The notes under the pieces: model-generated
What the model saw: only the letters and a program-made list of their open reading frames with translations
Database searches by the model: none
Told to the model about the DNA's origin: nothing
Assembly: GCA_963764525.1 (NCBI GenBank)
Contig: CAVXTC010000016.1
Coordinates: 248,001 to 312,000, forward strand
From: DATDIC01 sp963764525
GTDB taxonomy: Bacteria > Pseudomonadota > Alphaproteobacteria > Acetobacterales > Acetobacteraceae
Length of the DNA: 64,000 nt
Direction: 5' to 3'
Shown: positions 43,290 through 54,035 of the stretch, one piece after another
Layout of the letters: the number at the start of each line of letters is the position of its first letter
How positions within the stretch are numbered: the first letter of the stretch is position 1
Translations under genes and position numbers: made by a program

Positions 43290-44282
43290 ATGCGAGTTGC
43301 GATCTGGCATGCGGTGACGCGAAAGCCGGCACGGCGCGCGCTGAATGTGGCGCTGGCGGCTGCCGCGGCGCTTTTGGCCGCCTGCGCTCCGTCGGTCCTG
43401 GCGGTCGGGCCGACTCACGATTTCAAGATGCCCAGCCAGGCGATCGCGCACGCGTCGTCCGGCGACACCATCCTGATCGATCCCGGGGTTTATGCCGATT
43501 GCGCGGTCGTCAAGGCCAGCGATGTTACCATCGCCGGTACTGGGCCCGGTGTGGTGCTGACCAACAAGGTCTGTGGTGGCAAGGCGATCCTGGTCACCAA
43601 GGGCGACGACATCACCATCCGCAACCTGACCCTGCAGCATGCCCGGTCGCGCGATGCCAACGGTGCCGGCATCCGCTCCGAGGGAGTCAACCTGACGGTG
43701 GACAACGTCCGATTTCTCGATGACGAGGATGGTATCCTCGCCGGGCACATTCACGGCAGCACGATCCGTGTGCTCGACAGCGATTTCGAACATAATGGCA
43801 CGTGCGAAGGCAGCGGCGGCTGCGCCCATGGCCTGTATGTCGGGCACATCGGGATGCTGGACGTCGAGAACTCCCGCTTTTACGACCAGTTGGAGGGGCA
43901 TCACGTAAAGTCCCGCGCGCTGAGGACCGTGGTGGTCGGCAACACGATCGAGGACGGGCCGGACGGCACCGCCAGCTACGAGATCGACGTCCCCAATGGC
44001 GGCAACGTGGATATCGAGCGCAACACGATCCAGAAGGGACCCAAGGCACAGAACTGGAGCGCGGCGATCGTTATCGGCGAAGGTGGCAAAATCCAGCCGT
44101 CCAAAGGCCTGGTGATCCGCGACAACAAATTCACCAACGACAACGAGCACGAGACGATGTTCGTCCGCAACCTGAGCCCGGATCCGGTGCAACTCAGCGG
44201 CAACACGCTGACCGGCAAGGTCGTCCCGCTGCAAGGGCCGGGCGCAGTGCAGCAGGCGGCGATCGCTACGCCTCGATCGTAA
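43290..44282 (+). CDS. Exported parallel beta-helix protein
   Basis: A 330-residue envelope protein. The signal region contains a possible lipobox (LLAAC) followed by a signal-peptidase-like site (SVLA-VG). Repeating short strands (ILIDPGVY, VTIAGTGPG, ITIRNLTL, LTVDNVRF, LDVENSRF, VVVGNTIED, VDIERNTI, LVIRDNKF) form a right-handed beta-helix of the pectin-lyase/NosD-like type. The ATG at 43290 follows GGAGGA. The frame is intact. It may bind or cleave polysaccharide, but catalytic residues cannot be assigned. Confidence 0.8.
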   Translation: MRVAIWHAVTRKPARRALNVALAAAAALLAACAPSVLAVGPTHDFKMPSQAIAHASSGDTILIDPGVYADCAVVKASDVTIAGTGPGVVLTNKVCGGKAILVTKGDDITIRNLTLQHARSRDANGAGIRSEGVNLTVDNVRFLDDEDGILAGHIHGSTIRVLDSDFEHNGTCEGSGGCAHGLYVGHIGMLDVENSRFYDQLEGHHVKSRALRTVVVGNTIEDGPDGTASYEIDVPNGGNVDIERNTIQKGPKAQNWSAAIVIGEGGKIQPSKGLVIRDNKFTNDNEHETMFVRNLSPDPVQLSGNTLTGKVVPLQGPGAVQQAAIATPRS

Positions 44283-45457
44283 CCGTTTCGGTCAGGCACC
44301 GCGCCACCTCGTCCCAATCCGGGGTCACGCCCAGGCCTGGACCCTCGGGCGCGCGCACCCGCCCGCCGCACACGGGTATGCGCGGCGTGATCAGTTCCAG
44401 GGTCATGTTCTCCAGCCCGAAATCGACGGGACGGCGGATCGGCTCCAGCGCGGCGGCCAGATGCAGGTTCACCGCCGTGCCGATGCCGACCTCGAAGGCG
44501 CTGTGGATGGTAAGGTCGAGCGACAGCAGCGGGGTTACCGCCGCCAGATCGACGATGCTCTGCGGACCGCCCCACATCACCACATCGGCCAGCAGCACAT
44601 CGACGCAAGGCTGACGGATCGCGTGCGCCAGATGGTCGAAGGTGATGACGCACATGTTGGTGGCCAGCGGCGTCGTCACGTGCGCGCGCACCTGCGCCAT
44701 GCCGGCGATGCCGCGGGTCGGGTCCTCGTAGTGCTCCAGGTTCAGTTCCTCCAGCCGTTGCGCCAGCTGCGGCGGCCTCGGCCGGCGGGTAATTGGCGTT
44801 GGGGTCCCAGCGCAGCTTCACGGAGGGGCCGAGCGCGGCCCGCAAATCGCGCAGCAGCGCTACATCCCAATCCGGGCAGGTGCCCGTGCTTTTTATCTTG
44901 AACGCGGTAAATCCGGCGCTTTCCTGCTGATGCAACGTATGCTCGACAACCGCGCGCCGCCGCCCGGAATCGGCGAACAGGCGCGGCAAATCCCGCCGGT
45001 CCACCGGTTCATCCAGCAGCAGCGCCGGGATGTGACACACCGCCTCGCAGCTTTCAGCCCCGGCATCGCCCAACATTTGCCGAACCGGCACGCCGAAGTG
45101 CCGCCCGCGCCAGTCGAGCAGCGCCATTTCCAGCCCGGCCCAGGCGGCCCAGTCGCGCAACCCGTTGCGGCTGGCGGTCATGGCGCCCAGGCAAGCCCGG
45201 CGCAGCGGCAGATGATCGAGCGGACAGCGCCCAGCCAGCTTGCGCGCCATCTCGGCGCACGCCGCGGCGACATCGGCCGTGCCGTTCGTCTCGCCATAGC
45301 CGCGCAGCCCGTCGGCGGTCTCGATCTCGATGATCAGCCGTTCGGTGGTGCGGCGCATATACATGGCGCTGACATAAAGCTGGCGCATCGGCACCGAGAC
45401 GTGGCGCAGCGTGATGCGGGCGATGCACGGCGCATGGCTGGCGGGCGGGTTGTTCAT
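44266..45457 (-). CDS. Enolase-superfamily dehydratase, glucarate dehydratase-like
   Basis: Mandelate racemase/muconate lactonizing family enzyme of about 396 residues. The barrel shows KxK (K187, K189 in FKIKS), metal ligands in RWDPNANY (D218) and HYEDP, and the catalytic-His region TIHSAFEVGIG near the C-terminus. These are typical of acid-sugar dehydratases. One extra base near 44775 splits the frame. The ATG overlaps the stop of the degenerate paralogue upstream (ATGA). The substrate is unknown; a sugar acid is the best guess. Confidence 0.8.
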
Positions 45458-46346
45458 CGAGAGCCGGCCGTTCGGGGCGATGCGGGCAGCTACATCCGCA
45501 TCGACGAGGAGCGGACGGGTGCAAGGCTCCAGTGTCGCGGCAATCCCGCCGGCGGTAACGGCCCCCCTTTCGTCCTGGCCGGTCGCGATCGATGGCAACC
45601 TCGATCCCGCATAGCTCTGCCAGGATTGCCAGCGCCCGAACAAGGTGCGGGCCGCCGATCGCGACCGGATCGATCAGCAGGACCTGGACGCCGCCTGTTG
45701 TCATGGCCGCGACAAGCTCCGGCATCTCGTAGCGATGCGCACTGAGCGCCAGAGGGACGCGCCCGCCGGAAAAGCCGCGGGAGGCGGACGCCAGATCGGC
45801 ACTGGGATCGGCGATGTACGCCAGGCCCAGGCGATGCCCGGACTCTTGCAGCGCGTCGAGCGCCTCCGCACTGAACTGTCCATTGAGTTGCAGCGCCACG
45901 CCGGATGATCCCTGCGCCATCGCTTCAACTGCTTCAGTCACGCCGGCGATGCTCGTCGCCGCGCTGATGACGACGCAGGTGGGCGGCACGGCGCGCGTTC
46001 CTGGGACGGCAACCGCCACCGCAGCCCGCAGGGCACCGCCGAGCAGCCGATGCACCGGCACGTGCAGGAGCCGGGCCAGCCCGTCCAGTCGCGCGGTTTC
46101 CAACACGCCCAACGCGATCCGCACGCCGGCATCTCCGCTATCGGGCAAACCGCTCTGACAGAATGCCGACCGTCCGATCAGGCCGGCAGCAATTGTCTCC
46201 ACCCGGTCTGCCGGGCCGTCACCCAGTTTGATGGTGCCGGACGCAGTCTCGGTGCCGCGGCTGATCGTGAGCGCAACGGTCGCTTGCCCGGCGGCATGGT
46301 CCAGCCGGTATCCGGTGATCAGCGGATCGTTCCGGACCATGGTCAT
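45454..46346 (-). CDS. Degenerate enolase-superfamily paralogue
   Basis: About 296 residues, related to the downstream enzyme by the capping-domain motif LARLLHVPVHRLLGG and by barrel strands (VPLALSAHRYEMPEL, VQVLLIDPVAIGG). The KxK strand is replaced by VALQLNG, the third-strand aspartate segment appears absent, and the Glu strand reads YIADP. It is therefore probably not catalytic. Two extra bases (one near 45590, one nearer the 3' end) are needed to reach the ATGA overlap at 45454. An inactive GudX-like partner is one possibility. Confidence 0.6.
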
Positions 46347-46434
46347 ATGGAGGTTCCTCGGGGTCGGCGCGCATGTTGAAGCCGGGTTCGTCGCAAGGTA
46401 GCGTCATTAGCAGCAGATGCGCGAGCGATCAGCC

Positions 46435-47118
46435 ATGACCGACAAGACGTACGACCCCTACGATGACCTGTTGCAGTCGCCGCATCGCGTGCCGGGCTAT
46501 GCGCGCACCTTCACGCGCACGCCCGACGCATCATTCATCCCGCGCCCGCTCACGCTGACCGAACGGACCGGACCGATCGCGCTCGACCGGCGGCTGCCGG
46601 CCAGCCAGGCCGACCTGACACGATGCCGCGCCGACGGACCGCGTGCGCAGGGGCCGCAGATCGTCGTGCGCGGTCGGGTGATCGATGAGGACGGCGCGCC
46701 CGTCGCCGGCGCGCTGGTCGAGGTCTGGCATGCCAACGCCTCCGGCAAGTACCTCCATGAGGACGACGCATTCGATGCGCCGATCGATCCTGATTTCCCC
46801 GGCAGCGGTCGCGTGACCACCGATGCTGACGGCCGCTTCCTGCTGACCACGATCAAGCCGGGACCGTATCGTGCTGCTCCGGGCTCCTGGCGGGCGCCGC
46901 ATATCCATTTCTCCATTCTGGGGCCGAGCTGGATGGACCGGATGGTGACACAGATGCATTTTCCCGGTGAACCGCTGAACGGCTTCGACCTGATCCTCAA
47001 TGCGGTCGCGGACGCCGAGGCGCGGTCGCGGCTGATCGCACGGGCGCTGCCGCCAGCCGAAGAAAGCGGCGACGCGCTCACGTTCGAACACACCATCGTT
47101 TTGCGCGGCCATGACTAA
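46435..47118 (+). CDS. pcaH: Protocatechuate 3,4-dioxygenase beta subunit-like
   Basis: Iron(III) intradiol ring-cleavage dioxygenase subunit, 227 residues. The four metal ligands are all visible: Y106 (SGKYLHEDD), Y145 (KPGPYRAAPG), H156 and H158 (RAPHIHFS). The N-terminus includes the family LTERTGP segment. It overlaps pcaG by eight bases and heads a long plus-strand operon. Beta-ketoadipate pathway genes pcaB, pcaC and pcaD are absent nearby, so the natural substrate may be a different catechol. Confidence 0.9.
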   Translation: MTDKTYDPYDDLLQSPHRVPGYARTFTRTPDASFIPRPLTLTERTGPIALDRRLPASQADLTRCRADGPRAQGPQIVVRGRVIDEDGAPVAGALVEVWHANASGKYLHEDDAFDAPIDPDFPGSGRVTTDADGRFLLTTIKPGPYRAAPGSWRAPHIHFSILGPSWMDRMVTQMHFPGEPLNGFDLILNAVADAEARSRLIARALPPAEESGDALTFEHTIVLRGHD

Positions 47119-47716
47119 CGGGGCGACGGGGCGGCTGGATCCGGCGGCCTTCCTGACGGTCGGGCCGTTCTTCCCCCACTCGTTGGCAGAGCCGGCGTGC
47201 AGCGACCTGACCCACACAGGCGGACGGACCGCACGCGGCACGCCGATCGTGCTCACCGGCCGCGTTGTGGATGCCGGCGAACAGCCGGTGCGCAACGCGG
47301 TGATCGAGATCTGGCAACCGGACGCCGACGGACTGTTCGCGCATCCGGCCGATCCGCGCGCCGGCGACGCCGACCCGAATTTCCTCGGTTGGGGTCGATG
47401 CACCACCGACACTCACGGATGGTATCGCTTCCGCACCATCATGCCGGGGCGGCGATCCGACAACGCGGCCGGCACCCGGCTGCCGCATATCGACATGATG
47501 CTGCTGGCGTCCGGCATCATGCGGCGGCTGACCACGACGCTGTTCTTCACGGATGATCCGGATGCCGAGGACACGGTGCTGGCGATCGTGCCCGCCCCGT
47601 TCCGCCGTCGGTTGCTGGCGCGCCGAATGCCCGAACTGGATGACAACGGCGCGCCGGGCTATCGATTCGACGTGGTGATCCAGGGCACCGAGGAGACGCC
47701 GTTCTTCCTCGATTGA
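47111..47716 (+). CDS. pcaG: Protocatechuate 3,4-dioxygenase alpha subunit-like
   Basis: Partner subunit of the dioxygenase, 201 residues. The GRVVDAGEQPVRNAVIEIWQ strand and WGRCTTDTHGWYRFRTIMPG match the intradiol fold. The Tyr/His metal ligands of the catalytic subunit are not conserved, as expected for alpha. The ATG lies inside the end of pcaH. It is followed 72 bases later by a solute-binding protein gene. Confidence 0.88.
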   Translation: MTNGATGRLDPAAFLTVGPFFPHSLAEPACSDLTHTGGRTARGTPIVLTGRVVDAGEQPVRNAVIEIWQPDADGLFAHPADPRAGDADPNFLGWGRCTTDTHGWYRFRTIMPGRRSDNAAGTRLPHIDMMLLASGIMRRLTTTLFFTDDPDAEDTVLAIVPAPFRRRLLARRMPELDDNGAPGYRFDVVIQGTEETPFFLD

Positions 47717-47788
47717 GATTTCCGCGGATCCGGAATTGACGCCGGCAGCCCGGCACACGCACCATCCGGCAACACACAGGAGGAAGCG

Positions 47789-49372
47789 ATGCAGTCGATC
47801 CGGACCATCCGGCGGATGCTGCTGCTGGCCGGCACCGCCGGCGCGTTTTTGCCGCTATCGGCAATCGCGCAGCAGCCGTTCCAATGCGGCCACACGGGCG
47901 GCGACTTCACCTATGGGCTGGAGGCGAACGTCGCCGGGCTGGATATGCAGGCATCGGCCGCAGCTTCGACCCGCGACATCGCAATGAACATCTACGAAAC
48001 GCTGGTGACGCGCGACGAGCACATGAAGCCGCTGTTGCAGCTTGCGCAGTCGGTCGATACCAGTCCGGACAACAAGGTGTTCACCTTCCATCTGCGCGAC
48101 GGCGTGCATTTCCACAACGGCAAGCTGATGACTTCGGCTGACGTGCTGGGGTCTTTCCAGCGCTACCAGCGTGTCGGCATCGATCGCTCGATCCTCGCGC
48201 CGGTCGATCATTTCGATACCCCGGATCCGGCGACGTTCCGCATCACGCTGAAGGAATCGCGTCCGACCTTCCTGGAGAGCATGTCGTCGATCACCGTGCC
48301 GATCATCATCATCCCGTCGGAAAACGCGAATGTGCCGGCACAGCAACTGCCGGCAATGGGCACCGGTCCTTATCAGCTCGTGCAGTTCACCGCGGACAGC
48401 TTCGTCAAGCTGAAGCGATTCGACGGCTACACGCCGGACAAGCGCTACACCGACGAGGACGGGTTCGGCGGCTATAAGGTGGCGTGCCTGGATACCGTGA
48501 CATTTCGCATGGTGCCGGAGCCCGGCGCGCGCGTGGCCGGCCTGCAGACCGGCGAGTTGCAAGGCGTGGAGGACGTACCCACGACGGCGCAGAAGCGGCT
48601 GGCCGACAACAAGGACATCCACCTGCTGAAGCTGGATAATTTCTGGTTGAACGTCACCTATCCGAACTGGTCCGCACCGCCCACCGACAATCTGAAGTTC
48701 CGTCAGGCGGTGCAGGCGGCAGTGGGCTTCGACGACATCATGGAAGCGGCAAGCGACGGCCAATGGAAACCAAATCCGTCGCTGCAATATCCCGGCACGA
48801 CCTACTACACCGAAGCCGGCAAGGAGCTGCTCGACCAGCACAATCCGGCGAAGGTGAAAGAACTGCTGCAGGAAGCCGGCTATCACGGCGAGAAAGTGGT
48901 GCTGCTGACCAACAAGGATTACCCGAGCCTGTACAACTCGGCGCTGGTGATGGCGCAGCAACTGAAGGCGGTCGGGATCAACGCGCAGCTTGAAGTGCTG
49001 GACTGGCCGACCGCACTGCAGACCAGCATGAAGGGCACGCCGAACTGGAACTTCTTCTTCACCGGCTGGATCACCTACGTCGCCCAGGGCGGTATGCAGA
49101 CGCTGCGCACCATGGCTGAACCGAACCCGGTATTCACACCGCCGGAGGGCAAGGTTCCGGCGCAGTACATGAAGGATTTCAATGAAGTCTCCAATGGAAC
49201 CTCGCTTGCGGAACGCCAGGCGGCGTTTGCCGACGCCCAGAAGATCGCCTTCGAGGACGTCATGGTGATACCGTTCGGCGTCATGCCGAAGGTGCAGGGA
49301 GTGCGGGCGAATGTGGAGCACTACATCCCGTTCTACAATCCCCGTATGTACAACGTCTGGTTCAAGCCGTGA
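47789..49372 (+). CDS. Family-5 ABC solute-binding protein (first)
   Basis: Periplasmic dipeptide/oligopeptide-type (SBP_bac_5) binding protein of 527 residues. It has a signal peptide (LLLAGTAGAFLPLSAIAQ) and the family motif DGVHFHNGKLMTSADVLGSFQRY. The ATG follows AGGAGGAAG. It is intact. No DppB/DppC-type permease or ATPase is in the window. It lies between the dioxygenase and the amidase pair, so its ligand may be the precursor of the pathway substrate. Confidence 0.92.
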   Translation: MQSIRTIRRMLLLAGTAGAFLPLSAIAQQPFQCGHTGGDFTYGLEANVAGLDMQASAAASTRDIAMNIYETLVTRDEHMKPLLQLAQSVDTSPDNKVFTFHLRDGVHFHNGKLMTSADVLGSFQRYQRVGIDRSILAPVDHFDTPDPATFRITLKESRPTFLESMSSITVPIIIIPSENANVPAQQLPAMGTGPYQLVQFTADSFVKLKRFDGYTPDKRYTDEDGFGGYKVACLDTVTFRMVPEPGARVAGLQTGELQGVEDVPTTAQKRLADNKDIHLLKLDNFWLNVTYPNWSAPPTDNLKFRQAVQAAVGFDDIMEAASDGQWKPNPSLQYPGTTYYTEAGKELLDQHNPAKVKELLQEAGYHGEKVVLLTNKDYPSLYNSALVMAQQLKAVGINAQLEVLDWPTALQTSMKGTPNWNFFFTGWITYVAQGGMQTLRTMAEPNPVFTPPEGKVPAQYMKDFNEVSNGTSLAERQAAFADAQKIAFEDVMVIPFGVMPKVQGVRANVEHYIPFYNPRMYNVWFKP

Positions 49373-49384
49373 TCTGAGCTGAGC

Positions 49385-49687
49385 ATGTACCGGTTCGACA
49401 AGACGCGGCTCGACCTTGCCCAGGAATTCCGCGCCAATCCATTCGGCGAGCACAGCCCGGACCTGCAGTACCTGCTCAACCTGATGCGCACCGCCAGCGC
49501 CGCGCCGTTCCACGTGCTGTTCATCGACCAGGCCGGGGAGCGCTGGACCCTGGGCGTGATGGAGCCCGGCCGCCGGGCTGCACCGCGCCGCACCAACATT
49601 GTGTTCACCGACCTGAAGGAAGCCGAGTGGCACGTGTTCCGGCTGCGCTGGGCCATGCTGGCCGGTGAGGAGTTACCGATCGAATGA
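49385..49687 (+). CDS. N,N-dimethylformamidase-like small subunit
   Basis: A 100-residue protein resembling the small subunit of N,N-dimethylformamidase: NPFGEHSPDLQYLLNLMR near the start and FTDLKEAEWHVFRLRWAML near the end. The fold is helical, without signal peptide. It starts 12 bases after the binding-protein gene and overlaps the large-subunit gene by four bases (ATGA), which supports a two-subunit enzyme. Recognition is by memory of the family, not by search. Confidence 0.7.
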   Translation: MYRFDKTRLDLAQEFRANPFGEHSPDLQYLLNLMRTASAAPFHVLFIDQAGERWTLGVMEPGRRAAPRRTNIVFTDLKEAEWHVFRLRWAMLAGEELPIE

Positions 49688-51922
49688 CCGGCGTGATGGG
49701 GTATCTGCGACCGCTGGAGCGCCGCACCGGGAGACACTGTCCGTTTCATGGTGAGCTGCCTCGGCGGCGAGAGCTATCAGGCGCAGATCGTCCGGCTGAA
49801 ACAGCCGGATGCCGGACCGTTGGCAACTCCGTTCGCGCCCGAGCCGGTGGAGGCGACTTGCAACGGTTCGCATACCGGTCGTTATCAGGCGATCCCTGTC
49901 GGATCGCTTGCCGTTGTGCCGGCGCAACCTGCACTGGCGCCGTCCGGCAGCTTCACTCTGACGGCCTACGTCATGCCGACCACGCCCGCCAACGGCCGGC
50001 AGGCGATCATGGGAACCTGGTGTGAGGCGGCGCAAACCGGCTTCGGCCTGGAGATCGGGGCGGACGGGGCGTTGGCGTTCCGCCTCGGCGCCGGTCCTGG
50101 GCGGGTGGCGATCGTTTCCACCGGCGTGAAGCTGAGCGCGCGCCGGTGGTATCTTGTTGCAGCGACCTTCGATGCGGCGACCGGAGCGCTGGCGCTCCGG
50201 CAGGAACCGGTCACCGGCAACGGATTCCATGGGGAAACACCTGTGGTTGCGACGGCAACCACAAACCTGCATCCGGCGCCTGGCGGTGCGCTGACCTTTG
50301 CCGCGTGGAGCAACGGGCCGGCGACCGGCCCTTCCTGCTGGGGCGGCCTTGGCTTCACCTGTCATTTCAACGGCCGGATCGACAGCCCACGTCTGGCCGA
50401 CGGTGCGCTCGATCGGGGCGGAATCGATGCGCTGGCGATGACGCCGCTCGCCTCGCCCGGACTGATCGGCGCCTGGGATTTCGGCCGCGATATTTCGACC
50501 GATACGATCCGCGATATCGGCCCGTTCCGGCTGGATGGCGTCATCGTCAATCAGCCCACTCGCGCCGTGCCCGGCTGGAACTGGGACGGCGCCGAAACCT
50601 GCTGGGTGCATGCGCCCGCCCAATATGGCGCGATCCATTTCCACGATGATGATCTTGTCGATGCCTGCTGGGAGCCGGATTTCGCCTTTACCATCCCCGA
50701 CACCCTGCGATCGGGCGTCTATGCTGCGCGGCTGACGGCCGATGGCTTCGATTTCTGGGTGCCGTTCTTCGTCCGACCTCCGCGTGGCACCGCGCGCGCC
50801 CCGGTCGCGTTCCTGGCATCGACCGCGACCTACACGGCATACCTGAACAATGTCGGGCGCTTTCTGTCGCAGGCCACCGAGCGCGCCCGCGGGCGCGTCA
50901 CCGAACTGGACGACATCGACGCCCTGCTGATCGAACATCCGGAGATGGGCCTGTCGCTTTACGACCGTCATTCCGACGGCAGCGGCGTGGCCTATTCCAG
51001 CCGCCACCGTCCGGTGCAGAACGTCCGCCCGACCGGCCGGCACTGGAATTTCAACATCGACCTGTTCATCATCGACTGGCTGGAGAAGCTCGGCGGCGAC
51101 TACGACGTGATCACCGAGGAGGATCTGCACCGCGAAGGCCTCGGCCTGCTGACGCCATACCGGGTGGTGATCACCGGCTCGCATCCCGAATACGATTCGG
51201 CGGCAGATGCTGGACGCGTTCCAGGCCTATCTGCGTCGCGGCGGCCGGCTGATGTATATGGGCGGCAACGGTTTCTACTGGCGCATCGCCCACCACCCTA
51301 CGCGTCGCCGGCGTGATCGAGGTGCGTCGCGCCGAAGGCGGCGTGCGCGCCTGGGACGCCGAGCCCGGCGAAGCCTTCCACAGCTTCACCGGCGAATATG
51401 GCGGTCTGTGGCGGCGCAACCTGCGTGCCCCTCAGCGGCTGGTCGGGCGTCGGTTTCATCAGCCAGGGCTTCGACAAATGCAGCTACTACCGCCGCACGT
51501 CGAAGGCGGCCGATCCACGCATCGCCTGGATGTTCGACGGCGTCACCGACGAACTGATCGGCGATTTCGGCGTGCTGGAGGGAGGCGCCGCCGGACTGGA
51601 GATCGATGCCGCCGATCCGCGCCTGGGCACCCCGCCTCATGCACTGGTGGTGGCGCGCAGCGAAAACCACTCCAACACGTATGAACTGGTCGCCGAGGAA
51701 GTGCTGGTCCCGCACGGCGCCACCGATGCGATCATCAATCCGGACATCCACGCCGACATGACCTTCTTCGAAACGCCGAACGGCGGTGCCGTGTTCTCCA
51801 CCGGGTCGATCGCCTATGCGGGGTCGCTTGGCTGGAACCGGTTCGACAACAACGTCTTTCGCCTGACATCCAACGTGCTGCGCCGGTTCAGCGATGCGGC
51901 GCCCTTCGTCGTACCGACCTGA
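49684..51922 (+). CDS. N,N-dimethylformamidase-like large subunit
   Basis: About 744 residues, close to the roughly 760 of the N,N-dimethylformamidase large subunit. It contains a concanavalin-like domain (GSFTLTAYVMPTTPANGRQ, WYLVAATFDAATGAL) and a C-terminal catalytic region. That region holds FLASTATYTAYLNNVGR, LYDRHSDGSGVAYSSRHRP, VITGSHPEY and YMGGNGFYWR. In known enzymes Tyr, His and Glu of such segments bind a single iron; SHPEY fits. Four extra bases (near 49733, 51202, 51306 and 51431) break the frame. It hydrolyses an amide by inference; the substrate is not known. Confidence 0.78.
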
Positions 51923-51926
51923 CACC

Positions 51927-52966
51927 ATGACCAACAATCGCATTTTCATTGCCTCGCCGCTCGAGCCGGAACATGTCGAGCGGATCCGCGCGGTCGCACC
52001 CGATCAGGTCACGGTCGATTATCAGCCGGACCTGCTGCCGCCGACGCGGTACATCGCCGACCATGGCGGGGCGTCGTTCAGCCGGACCGCCGAGCAGGAA
52101 CGGCGCTGGCGCGACGCGCTCGCTGCGGCTGACATACTTTGGGATCTGCCGCGCCGGCCCGAGGATGTCGCGTTGGCCCGGCGCCTGAAATGGATCCAGA
52201 CGACCAGCACCGGGGTCGGGCAGAGCATCAAGACGCTTGGGTTGCAGGACCGTGATGTCATCATCACCACGGCGCGCGGCGTCCATGCCGGACCGCTCGC
52301 CGAATTTGTCTTCATGGCGCTGCTGGCGCATTTCCGCGGGCTGCGCCATCTGGATGCCGGAGCAGCGGGCGCATCGCTGGGTTCGCTATTGCGGCCAGGA
52401 AATCGCCGGCCGAACCATCGCGGTGATCGGGGCCGGGGACCTGGGCCGCGGCGTTGCCAATATCGCGCGGGCGTTCGGGATGCGCGTCGTTGCCGTGGCG
52501 CGCGAACCGGGCAAGCGTCGCGTGCATGACGCGCTGTTCGACGCCGTGTACGGCCGGGCGGCGTTGCACGAGGCACTTGGGCTGAGCGATGCCGTCGTGG
52601 TCGCGGTGCCGCACACGCCCGAAACGGAGCGGATGATCGACGATGCGGCGTTCCGCGGCGATGAAGCCGGGCGCTGCTTTCGTCAACATCGCCCGCGGTC
52701 AGGTCATTGATGAGGCGGCGCTGATCGAGAATTTGCGACACGGCCATCTTGGGTTCGCAGCCCTTGATGTGGCAACCAGCGAGCCGCTGCAGGCGGACAA
52801 TCCACTCTGGGACATGCCGAACGTGCTGATCAGCCCGCATTCGGCCAGCACAGTTGCCACCGAGAACGCCAAGATCACCGCAATCTTCTGCGCCAATCTC
52901 CAACTGTATCTCGCAGGGAAGGTCACCGAAATGGCGAATCTTCTCGACAAGCGGCGCATGTATTGA
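51927..52966 (+). CDS. D-2-hydroxyacid dehydrogenase
   Basis: NAD(P)-dependent oxidoreductase of the phosphoglycerate dehydrogenase/glyoxylate reductase family, about 345 residues. It shows a GAGDLGRG dinucleotide motif and the catalytic triad Arg in NIARGQVID, Glu in DVATSEPL and His in LISPHSAST. Extra bases near 52360 and 52668 break the frame. It starts four bases after the amidase large subunit and is followed by an ABC importer, so it may process a 2-oxo or 2-hydroxy acid from the pathway. Confidence 0.87.
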
Positions 52967-52978
52967 CAGGAGGAACCC

Positions 52979-54035
52979 TTGCTGAAGTGCCTGACCCGAA
53001 CCATCGCCGTGGTCGCCGGCCTGTTTGCACTGACCGTCGGTGCGGTCGCCGCGGAACCTTCCGGCACGCTGGTTCTGCTGGCCTACTCGGGCGCCTTCCA
53101 GGACAACTACATGAAGGCTGTCGTCGAGCCGTTCATGAAGCTGCATCCGCAGGTCCGGGTGGTGTACAGTCCGGGAGGCAGCTCGGCGCAGATGCTGGGG
53201 ATGCTGCGGGCGCAGAGGGCCAGCCCGCAGGTCGATGTCGATATCATGGATTTCTCGGTTTCCCGTGTCGCCAACAAGGAAGGCCTGTTCAGCAAGCTTG
53301 ACACCTCGATGGTGCCGAATCTGGCCGACATCTATGACCAGGCGAAGATGGCGAACGATGGCGGGCCCGGGATTACCTTCGACAATCTTGTGCTGATCTA
53401 CAACCCGGAGATCATGAAACCGGCGCCGACCGGATTGAAGGACCTGCTCAATCCCGCAAACAAGGGCAAGCTGGTGTTCTCGCCGGCGCCGAACGTGATC
53501 GGGATCGCGCTGCAACTGGTGATCGACCACTCGCTCGGTGTCGATTACCGTGGCTCCTCGGATCCGGCGATCGAGGTGCTGAAGAAGATCGCGCCGCAGG
53601 TGCAGACGTGGCAGCCGACGCCGGACGGATACACCATGGTCATCAACGGCGCCGCCGGGATGGCGATCGGCTGGAACGCACGCGCACAGTTCTACAGCGA
53701 CAAATCCAACGGCAAGCTGAAGTCGATCGTGATGGCTGAAGGCGGCGTTCTCGACATGGACACGATCAATCTGGTCGCAGAGTGCCCGGAACAAGGCCGC
53801 GGCGCTCGCCTTCATCGACTATGCGCTGGGCCCGGAACCGCAGGAAAAGATGGCCGAACTGATGTATTACGGGCCGACCAACCGCAAGGCTAAGCTTTCG
53901 CCTGAGCTGTTCGCCCGCACCTCCACCGCGCCGGCGACCCTCAGCAAGATGATCCCCGTCGATTGGGACGCGGTCGCCAACGTTCAGGATCAGTGGAGCG
54001 ACCGCTGGCGGCGAGAAGTGATTCCGATCCGTTGA
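52979..54035 (+). CDS. Spermidine/putrescine-type ABC binding protein
   Basis: Periplasmic PotD-like (SBP_bac_8/6) binding protein, about 351 residues, with signal peptide (AVVAGLFALTVGAVAA). A TTG start at 52979 is five bases after a strong AGGAGG; no better start is available. Conserved segments are ITFDNLVLIYNPE and GMAIGWNARAQFY. An extra base near 53786 breaks the frame before NKAAALAFIDYALG. It is the first gene of a complete importer, coupled to the ATPase gene by a TGATG overlap. Confidence 0.87.

Noticed and set aside
47855..49633. A 592-codon open frame opposite the first family-5 binding protein
   Set aside because: Antisense shadow of an intact, well-recognised gene.
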